A stretch of DNA of 6,061 nucleotides from assembly GCA_947643945.1 (NCBI GenBank), contig CANRXN010000071.1, positions 1 to 6,061 on the forward strand. The letters are read 5' to 3'. The translations under genes were made by a program, and so were the position numbers. Below, in pieces: positions 1-6,061 of this stretch (position 1 is its first letter; every line of letters begins with the position of its first letter). The notes under the pieces are model-generated. The model made no database searches, had not been told where the DNA came from, and was given only the letters and a program-made list of their open reading frames with translations. This DNA comes from an uncultured Clostridium sp. GTDB taxonomy: Bacteria > Bacillota > Clostridia > TANB77 > CAG-508.

Positions 1-3000
1 ATGGAAACATAGAAAAAATCTTTAACACCCAAACAACAGATAGTTACATTATTAAAGTAATTGCAAATTACCAAGAAACAGAAGACCATATCATAACAGA
101 CAGTGTTCTATTTGAAAAAGAAATTACAGCAAATCGTTTTGCAACCATAAAAAATGCAAAAGTAGAACCAACCACATTAGAAAAGAAAGAAACTGTAAAA
201 ATCACATATGAAATAGAAACCAACAGTGAAAGTGAAGTTGCAAAAATTCGTGTTAATAACCTAGATTGTATTGCTACCAAAGTAGCCAATGGAACCTATG
301 AAATAATTACAGAAGTAGGAGAAGAAGCAAAAGTATTAGCGTTAACAGCTAGTAAAATCATTTTTGCTGACCAAACCGAAGCAATTGTAGAAAATACTGT
401 AGAAGTAAATGTATTAAAAGACCTACCAAAAATCGAAGAAATCAAACAAGAAGATAACCTAGCTAACAATCAAGTAACAGTAACCTTTACATTAGTAGAC
501 CCAGATAATAGCTTTATCACAGGAAAAGTACAATTAGTAAAACCAGCAGTAGACGGAACGCCAGAGCAAGTAATCCAAGAACCAACCATCGAAAGAGATG
601 GCGAACATGGAAGAGTACTTTTCGAAAATGTAGAAATTGACAAAGAATATACAGCAAGATTTATTGCAAACTATAATCGTTATCCAGAAGGTGACGAAAA
701 CATAGAAGAAAATCAAGTCATTCGAGAAGCAAAAATTATGCTAGTTGGTGACTATAACTTACAAGTAAGTGACCTAAAAACAGCAAACAAAGAAAAAGAC
801 ACAAAATATTTTGAGAAAAACGAAGAAATTACCCTAAGCTTTAATTGCACCAATGCAACCAGTTTCTTACCAGAAAAAGCAATCATAGATGGCAAAGAAT
901 ATGTATTAACACACACAGAAGGAACTAATATTTATACCACTAAATTAGCAGGACTAGAAGAAAGTGGTGTAAAAGAATACAAATTAGAAACCATTATATT
1001 AAACAATAAGAGATTTTTAGACGTAGAACCAGAACAAAAAATAAAAATCGAAGTATTAAAAGAAAAACCAACCATTACCAGTTTTGGATACAAAGAAGAC
1101 GATAATGACAATAATAAGGTAGTGGCAAGCTTTAACCTAAATGACGTAGAAACAACTATCTCAAATGGAACCATTGTAATTTTAGATGACCATAAAAATG
1201 AAATCAAAACACAAAATTTAGTAGTAGGCAATAATCAAATCACATTTGATAAAATAGATAGTGAATACTATAACATGAAAGTAAAGGCTAATTATGACCT
1301 AGATACCAATGCTTTAGGTGCTGGAGAAAATGAATACCAAGAACAAATACTATTACAAGAAGAAATCGATTTTACAGAACGAAAAATCCAACTAAAAGAT
1401 ATACAAGATGTTAGATTATACCATATATATTATGGATTTCCAATGGAAGTAAAGAACATTGATAGTAATGAAATAATTGAAAATCCAGAAAATTATGTAG
1501 CAAAAGTAAAAATGAAAAATATGCCAGATATGCATGCCAATATAAAATCTTGTAGAATTGAGCAAAGAAAAGTTATTTTAGAATTAGATGTAGAAAATAC
1601 AATAATCTACAAAGGAGACGAAAGACAAGCAAAAGTAGAAGTACCTTTTGGTGTTATGGGAAATACAGGTTCTTCTGTAAAAAATGAATCTTTTGAAGAC
1701 TTACTTTATCAAATGAGACAATATCCAACAGGAACCTTTAACCTAACCAAAGATTATGATGCTTCTGAATATGAAGTAGATACCTTAACCTATTTTGGAG
1801 ACGCTATGTTCCAGGGAACCATTAATGGAAATGGGCATACCATCTACAATTTACAAAAACCAATATTTAGCGAAATAGAAAGAGCAACCATTAAAAACCT
1901 TGTGATAGAAAATGCTTATATAACAAGCAAAGTAGGTGTATGGCAAAAAGGATTTATTGCCAATGAAATTTACAGTAAAACAGTTGTTAGCAATGTCCAC
2001 ATCAAAAATTCTACCATTTCTACTTATAGCCAATTCTATACATTTGGACCAATAGCAGGAAGATTAAGTGGTAGTAGAGTTGAAAAATGTAGTGTTACTA
2101 ATCTATCCATAGTAGCACAAAGAGGAGCGGGTTCTAGAAGAGTAGGAGGAATTGTTGGTGAAATAGGATATGGTTCAACCATAGAAGACTGTTATGTAAC
2201 AGGAGAAATTCAAGGCTCTTGGGAAGTAGGAGGAATTGTTGGTGGTGTTCAAGATTCTATGTATCAACAAAATACCATTAAACATTGTATTGCAAAAGTA
2301 AATATCAATGGAACGTCAGGACCAGGTAACGTAGGAGGAATTGCTGGAAATGCAAATGGTGCAGGAAGAATTAAACTAGTACAAAATATAAGTTTAGCGC
2401 AAGGGAGCAAATCTTATAAAACACATGGAAGTGCTATTACATTAGACCCAGATACCTTCAATTACGAAATGACAGAATCGAATTTAACAGCAAATGCCGA
2501 AAATTCAAGTGGACGAATTAAAGAATTTGCTAAAAATGAATTTAGTGGAGAATTCTGCAAAGAGCAAGCAGGATTTAGTGACCAAATTTGGAATTTAGAC
2601 GATAAAAACTATGAAAATATACCAACTTTAAAAGGTTATGACCCAAATAACAAACAAGAAGGGGCAACGACAGGAAACTACATTCCAGATGTGGAAAGAT
2701 TAAAGAAGATGCAAGACTATGACCCTAAAAAAGAAGTAGCCTATTCAAACCTATACAAACTAATGCCATTCTTTGACGCAAAATATTTGGTAGTAGACGG
2801 GGCAAGAATTAGTGAAGACGACGTATTAAACCAAAAACAAATCAAAACCATTTTACCATATAATGATAAAAATGAATTTGTGCTAACTCTTACCGAAGAA
2901 AACCATCAAAGTATAGACCATATCAATGTAGTATTTACAGATGACACCACAAAGCAATACCAAGTGAAGTTTAAAAACATGAATAACCATGTGGTATCTT

Positions 3001-6000
3001 ATAAATTAGAAGAACTAGGAATTGAATATAACTTTGACAAATATGTTATTAAACAAGATGCAGAAATTGTAAAAAAATTAGTGGACTACATTCTAACGTT
3101 AGATTATGACAGAGACTTAAAACCATTAGTAGCGCCAATCAACTTAGGAGACCGTATTTATAAAGACTTCTTTAATGAAACAATTAAAACAGAAGAAAGT
3201 GCAAAACAATTTGTTTTAAACTTTTTAGGAAATGTAAATGGATATAGTTTAACAATAGATAATTCTATTTTAAACAATTATATTTATGATTATTTAACGA
3301 AAAGTACGAATAAGTTAAAACAATTTATGTTTGCTTATAACTATTATTCACGTTTTTATGGCTTTGAAGTTAGTAACATGAAAGTAAGTGATATTGTATT
3401 CTTTAAAGGAGAATTATACAATACAGGTGTAAATACAAACAATTTAGTAAACTTATGTTTAGCAAGTACTTCATTAGGTACTCATGTTTCTTACTTATTC
3501 TATGAAGAAAGTTTAGGACCTTGTGTTGGCTTCACAACAGTTAGTGATTTTGTGGAACATAACATTAAAATGTTTGCCAATAATCAAGACCCAAATGATT
3601 GGTTTGCAGAGAACTTTAATGGTATGTTAGTAGAAACATCAGCAAAAGGCTATGAAGACAGTATTGATTATCGTGCTTGGACACAACTAAAGAAACAGAA
3701 AAAATTTATTTTACCAATGTTAACCTTACCAGAAGATTCAGGCTATATGATATCAGCACCAACGACATTTTTAGTAGGTTCTCAAAGACTTTATATAAGA
3801 GAACCAGGAAATCAAGCACAAATTCAAAATCTACAAAATTTAATGAAAAATTTTGCTAACCAAATTGGTGTATTTTATACCACAGCAGCAGGTTTTATCG
3901 AACCATCTATCTTTAATAAAGTATGTGACATATCAATTGATACAACGGTTTTACCTGTGTTAGGAGAACAGAAAAAAGGAAAATCAACTGACCCTTTCTG
4001 TAAAAACTTTAATGAATTATTAAATGAATGGTTTACCATAAGAGCAGTAGCAGCTTATTCTGGTTCCCAAAGAATTTACTATGTTGTTGATAATACATTA
4101 ACAAGTTATGGGCGTACTTGGTCACATGAAACAGGTCATAACCAATGTAACTACTTATTCTTTAAGAGAAATGGATTTAGACCAGTCGGTGGATGTAACA
4201 ATAATGATGGATCAGGAACAGAGGATTATACAGACGGAAATACAACCCAAGGATTTGGAGATGGAGCAGTAAACTTTAACTTAAGTTATAATTATGATAG
4301 TAGTCAAGTAATTACTACAAACTTAACAACCGAAAGAATTAACTCTACAGAAAAAATAGAAAGTTATTATAAAAGAATGTTTGAAGCAATAGACTTTTTA
4401 GACTATGCAGAAGCAAAAGCATTTTTACAATTAACACCAGAAGAACAAGCAAAAGTGGCAGTACAAATTTACTATCCAAATGCACCAGGAAATTATGCTA
4501 ACGTAGGATGGAAACCAATTACCAAAGAAGAATTTGAAGAAATGGACTTAAAAACAGTGGAAGACATCTATGATAATCAAATTACCATTAAACCAGGTGT
4601 AACTAAACCAGTTACACAAACGGGAGAACAAGGATTATATGGTTCAGAGCATATGTATATAAGACGTTGGTATCAACCATATAATGAAAAAGGAAGAACC
4701 CATTCTTATGGATTTACTTACACATCATGGCAAATGCTAGGAATTGGTGGGTATGACGGAGGATATATAACCTACTTTAGTGGAAAGAGTAATAATGACT
4801 TAGATGCCATTAAAAAAGTAACCAAAGACCCAGATATGACATGGAAGAAATTTAAAACAATGCGTTATGAATTGATGGAAGATAGTTGGAATACCATTCC
4901 ATACTTAAATTCAGATGAATTAGTAGAAAAATATGTAGATGCATTAAAACTAGATGCTTCAAACAATGATAGAAATGTTAGCAGTAGTACGAATGTTAGA
5001 AGAGTGAACTACCATTACTTAAAACGTGTAACCGATGACTTTAGAGCAGAAGTATTAGATGGAAATATCCAAAAAGTTCATATCAAAACGGCAGAAGAAT
5101 TTAAACAAAAATTAACCGAAAATCCTCGTGCTTACTATGTATTAGACAATGATATTGATTTCTCTAGCATAACAGAAGGAAATGCTATTGTCGATGGATA
5201 CTTTATGGGTAAACTAGATGGGCAAGGACACAAATTAACAGGAAATACAATTCCAATCTTTAATAACATTAAATTTGCTTATATTTCTAACCTACAAGTA
5301 GAAAATAGTAATATAACAAGTAGTTTAATGAATGTAGGAGCATTTGCTAAAACACTAGAATATAGCCAAATGGAAAATGTACAAGGTAAAAACATTACCA
5401 TATCTGCTACCAATAAACAAGTTGGTGGATTAGTTGGTAGTATGGCATATAGTTTTGTAAAAAATGTACATGTAACAGGAAGTAATATAGTAGGAACAAC
5501 AAGAGTTGGAGGAATTGCTGGATATGCTGGTCAAAGCCAAGTAGAAGAAAGTACTGTCAATGGAAAAGCACGTTCAACAGGAAATGCAGTTGGAGGACTA
5601 ATAGGAGAAATTTATAGTAAAGCAATCATTAGAAATTGTTATACAATAGGAGAAGTACAAGGAAACCAAGATATTGGTGGATTAGTTGGCTATGTTAATA
5701 CCTCTTATATTATCAACAGTTTTAGTCATACAAAAGCTACTGGAAATGCTGGTATAGCAAGCTTTGTAGGGCAAACAACAAGTAACTCTATCATAAAAAA
5801 TAATATTACTCTAGTAAATCAAACGACAGGATATAAGTTTGATGGTAGAACAGCTAGTGATAAATTTAAGAACTTTAGTGGGAACTATGAAAATAAATCA
5901 AATGTAGGAAAATCAACAACAACAAGAGCAGGTATTGACTTTACAGGAAAAATTACAGAAATAGATGGAACAGAAGTTAAAAAAGAAAGCTTCTATACCA

Positions 6001-6061
6001 ATACCTTAACTTGGGATAACAACATTTGGGACTTTAGCAGAGTGGCAAGTGGTGGATTACC
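1..6061 (+). CDS. Giant M26-family (ZmpB/IgA1-protease-like) zinc metalloprotease, partial at both ends
   Basis: One uninterrupted reading frame (first full codon at base 3) covers the whole window: 2019 codons with no stop. The product matches the peptidase M26 layout: N-terminal beta-rich repeats, a GLUG-repeat region with the GTINGNGHTI and VGGIVG signatures, then a peptidase domain carrying HETGH and a downstream GTEDY that supplies the probable third zinc ligand. Family members are large exported proteases of Gram-positive bacteria, usually held at the cell wall, that cut host proteins such as IgA1 or mucins. No signal peptide, LPXTG motif, G5 domain or transmembrane segment falls in the window, so export is inferred from the family. 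Streptococcal relatives are about 1,600-2,200 residues. This one exceeds 2,019 with both ends missing, partly because of a second GLUG region after the protease. Substrate is unknown, so I give no gene symbol. Family assignment is firm; it is from recognition of motifs and layout, not a search. Confidence 0.94.
3..146 (+). repeat. Module B, first copy (C-terminal part only)
   Basis: This is the tail of a beta-rich module whose beginning lies upstream of the window. Its landmark is YIIKVIANY (residues 15-23), followed by an acidic loop and the strand-like stretch LFEKEITANRF. The same Y-x-x-[KR]-[VF]-x-A-N-Y pattern recurs at residues 222-224 and 429-431 (position of the ANY), spacings of 201 and 207 residues. 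Comparable segments stand before the GLUG region in streptococcal Zmp proteins. A structural stalk or spacer role is an inference. Confidence 0.7.
147..446 (+). repeat. Module A, first copy (Ig-like or similar beta-sandwich)
   Basis: About 100 residues (49-148) with alternating polar and hydrophobic residues typical of a beta-sandwich, for example TVKITYEIET and EVAKIRVNN. The module opens with KVEPTTLEKKE and closes with NVLKDLPKIEEIKQED. Its second copy (759-1097) opens with an equivalent EKNEEITLSF and closes with EVLKEKPTITSFGYKED, so the VLK[DE]xP landmark sits at residues 137 and 351. A single cysteine (Cys89) falls where copy 2 has no cysteine, so it is not a conserved disulfide. I do not assign a Pfam family; the fold is inferred from the strand pattern. 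Confidence 0.65.
447..758 (+). repeat. Module B, second copy
   Basis: Residues 149-252. It begins LANNQVTVTFTLVDPDNSF, runs through a hairpin-like FENVEIDKEYTARFIANY (ANY at 222-224) and ends with the strand IREAKIMLVGDY. The order 'strand, short descriptor of a gain or change, F-x-x-[IV]-[ED], E-Y, ANY' is repeated in copy 3 and, at its end, in copy 1. Bacterial surface proteins often use such fibronectin-like or Ig-like units as a stalk. Copies are diverged at the DNA level, so the duplication is old. Confidence 0.68.
759..1097 (+). repeat. Module A, second copy
   Basis: Residues 253-365, aligned by eye with the first A module through EK[KN]E-[TE]-[VI]-[KT]-[IL], a central GxxxY[ET][IT] region (TNIYTTKL here) and the closing VLKEKP. 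It is slightly longer than copy 1, with an extra lead-in NLQVSDLKTANKEKD. It has one cysteine (Cys282) at a different place from copy 1. It precedes a short acidic, Asn/Asp-rich hinge (EDDNDNN, residues 365-371) before the next B module. Confidence 0.62.
1098..1382 (+). repeat. Module B, third copy
   Basis: Residues 366-460. After the acidic hinge it reads KVVASFNLNDVETTISNG, then ITFDKIDSEYYNMKVKANY (ANY at 429-431), an acidic loop, and QEQILLQEEIDF. This matches copy 2 strand for strand. It is the last unit of the alternating A/B series; the following sequence changes character. In streptococcal Zmp proteins a similar segment leads straight into the conserved domain before the GLUG region, which is also what is seen here. 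Confidence 0.65.
1383..1688 (+). other. Connecting domain between the stalk modules and the first GLUG region
   Basis: Residues 461-562 contain RKIQLKDIQDVRLYHIYYG, then a region of strands such as YVAKVKMKNM and RKVILELDVEN, and end near VEVPFGVMGNTGSS. An equivalent piece (consensus close to 'K-x-[VI]-x-[IL]-K-[DN]-[IV]-x-x-[VA]-x-L-Y') occurs in M26 proteases just before the GLUG part. I know no separate activity for it. Cys519 is isolated. The Gly/Ser-rich GNTGSS is a plausible flexible joint. Confidence 0.6.
1689..2633 (+). other. First GLUG-repeat beta-solenoid (M26 N-terminal region)
   Basis: Residues 563-877. The lead-in SFEDLLYQMRQYPTGTFNL and the cap FQGTINGNGHTIYNL (605-612 at its core) match the start of the M26 N-terminal region, in which a 'G-x-[LI]-[DN]-G-x-G-H-x-[IL]' strand precedes the repeats. 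Then come degenerate turns (KGFIANEI near 1947, FGPIAGRL near 2043) and three clear GLUG turns: VGGIVG at 2142 and 2226, VGGIAG at 2331. The domain closes with IWNLDDKNYENIPTLKGYD, the usual ending of such units. GLUG arrays are expected to form a right-handed beta-helix that can bind or position the substrate; this role is inference. Confidence 0.88.
2142..2348 (+). repeat. Three GLUG motif turns, first solenoid
   Basis: V-G-G-I-[VA]-G begins at residues 714, 742 and 777, spacings of 28 and 35 residues. Each turn carries a short strand with a Cys a few residues later (EDCYV, KHCIA; also EKCSV in the turn before). A 20-base stretch is identical at 2141-2160 and 2225-2244, exactly 84 bases apart. 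The third copy differs in its last codons (att gct gga). Confidence 0.88.
2634..5081 (+). other. Peptidase M26 catalytic region
   Basis: Residues 878-1693, about 815 residues. It begins near VAYSNLYKLMPFFDAKYLV, matching the family's 'AYxNxxxLxPFxxKxxIV' entry segment, and continues through LEELGIEYNFDK, the NWYxxxYG-like SRFYGFEVSNMKVSDIV, FILPMLTLPEDSGYMIS and RIYYVVDNTLTSYGRTW before the zinc motif. After it come a helical part (IESYYKRMFEAIDFLDYAEAKAF), HMYIRRWYQPYN and SWQMLGIGGYDGGYITYFSG, the counterpart of the 'AYELLAxKGYxxGFxPYxSNQ' segment in ZmpB. The expected role is zinc-dependent endopeptidase outside the cell. The cleaved protein cannot be predicted. All these blocks are in family order with no frameshift, so the enzyme is likely intact and active. 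Six cysteines (1152, 1174, 1308, 1333, 1382, 1398) are unusual for this family. Confidence 0.88.
4125..4223 (+). other. Zinc-binding and catalytic site of the M26 domain
   Basis: HETGH is encoded at 4125-4139 (His1375, Glu1376, His1379), inside GRTWSHETGHNQ. His1375 and His1379 would bind zinc and Glu1376 would act as the general base. GTEDYTDGNTTQ follows, and its Glu1407 (4221-4223) aligns with the family's 'E-x-Y-A-x-G-x-L-Q' and is the probable third ligand. There are 27 residues between His1379 and Glu1407. In the ZmpB/IgA1-protease sequences I remember the motif is HE[ML]TH and the gap is about 19, so this protein has an insertion (VGGCNNNDGSG area, 1395-1405). Confidence 0.88.
5082..6061 (+). 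other. Second GLUG-repeat beta-solenoid, after the protease domain
   Basis: Residues 1694-2019 repeat the plan of the first solenoid: lead-in AEEFKQKLTENPRAYYVL with DNDIDF, cap GYFMGKLDGQGHKLTG (His1743, 1131 residues after His612 of the first), IPIFNNIKFAYISNLQVEN, then a run of turns and the closing NTLTWDNNIWDFSRVASGGLP. The closing Trp2009 parallels Trp863. The module is essentially complete at the window edge, perhaps lacking only a few residues. Such units are usual before the M26 peptidase domain but I do not recall one after it in the streptococcal enzymes, which suggests module duplication. Role is likely binding or scaffolding. The gene continues past the window. Confidence 0.86.
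5421..5771 (+). repeat. GLUG motif turns with strict 28-residue period, second solenoid
   Basis: VGGLVG (residue 1807), VGGIAG (1835), VGGLIG (1863) and IGGLVG (1891) follow each other at exactly 28 residues, i.e. 84 bases. A degenerate turn (VGAFAK at 5334) precedes and another (IASFVG at 5754, 27 residues on) follows. Between motifs each turn carries a strand of the type 'V-x-x-[SV]-x-V-x-G', such as FVKNVHVTG and QVEESTVNG. This regularity is typical of a beta-helix with one motif per coil. Confidence 0.9.

Noticed and set aside
68..289. Minus-strand open frame of 73 codons, hydrophobic translation
   Set aside because: It is antisense to the long + strand gene. The Phe/Ser/Ile-rich translation is what the reverse complement of Glu/Lys/Asn codons gives.
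534..716. Minus-strand open frame of 60 codons, membrane-like translation
   Set aside because: Antisense shadow of module B copy 2; apparent hydrophobicity comes from reading A-rich codons backwards.
932..1231. Minus-strand open frame of 99 codons
   Set aside because: Antisense shadow of the A2/B3 modules. The + strand frame is continuous, shows recognisable repeats there, and leaves no space for a separate gene.
1851..2033. Minus-strand open frame of 60 codons
   Set aside because: Antisense to the first GLUG solenoid, with no recognisable domain.
2143..2149. Perfect Shine-Dalgarno-like taggagg inside the gene, also at other GLUG turns
   Set aside because: It is produced by the gta gga gga codons of the VGG motif. 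No in-frame start with a separate domain boundary follows at a suitable distance.
2142..2348. Regularly spaced repeats considered as a CRISPR array or tandem DNA repeat
   Set aside because: The repeats are whole codons of a GLUG motif in an open frame, diverge at third positions, and have the 28-residue coil period of a beta-helix.
3677..3859. Plus-strand open frame of 60 codons in another frame
   Set aside because: Overlaps conserved M26 blocks (FILPMLTLPEDSGYMIS) in the main frame; its Lys/Thr/Ser-rich translation has no recognisable content.
4125..4139. HETGH as evidence for a peptidase M60/enhancin-type protease
   Set aside because: The GLUG region, the entry segment and the blocks before and after the motif match M26 in order. 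Only the Gly in the motif resembles M60.
1..6061. Assignment as an IgA1 protease with known substrate
   Set aside because: Family M26 includes enzymes with different substrates, and nothing visible in the sequence selects IgA1.
1..6061. Alternative genetic code (TGA read as Trp), given the low G+C
   Set aside because: All Trp codons seen are TGG and there is no in-frame TGA, so there is no support for recoding.

Overview
The window lies entirely inside one very large protein-coding gene on the + strand. Reading from base 3, I find no stop codon through the last complete codon (6057-6059), giving 2019 codons with neither the start nor the stop of the gene present. Residue n of this fragment begins at base 3n. 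There is no intergenic DNA, RNA gene, promoter, terminator, CRISPR array or mobile element in the window.

The product is a giant, almost certainly secreted or surface-attached zinc metalloprotease of peptidase family M26, the family of streptococcal IgA1 protease and ZmpA/ZmpB/ZmpC. Its order in the window is: (1) bases 3-1382, an alternating series of two beta-rich modules, here called A and B, arranged B(partial)-A-B-A-B with a period near 200 residues; (2) 1383-1688, a connecting domain; (3) 1689-2633, a first GLUG-repeat beta-solenoid (M26 N-terminal region); (4) 2634-5081, the M26 peptidase domain with the zinc motif HETGH at 4125-4139 and a probable third ligand, Glu1407, at 4221-4223; (5) 5082-6061, a second complete-looking GLUG solenoid. 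A solenoid on each side of the catalytic domain, the HETGH form of the motif, the longer spacing to the third ligand and six cysteines in the catalytic domain set it apart from the streptococcal enzymes as I know them.

The DNA is A+T-rich (G+C roughly one third, judged by eye). Codons ending in A dominate (gaa, aaa, aca, gta, tta, aga, gga). All Trp codons are TGG and there is no in-frame TGA, which fits the standard bacterial code. Together with an M26 protease this suggests a low-GC, host-associated Firmicute (Clostridia, or a Bacilli lineage other than typical Streptococcus). I cannot name the genus.

The likely plan is that the N-terminal modules act as a stalk, the two solenoids frame or position the catalytic domain, and the peptidase cleaves a host or matrix protein. 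The substrate cannot be read from the sequence. The signal peptide and the cell-wall anchor or its absence lie outside the window.
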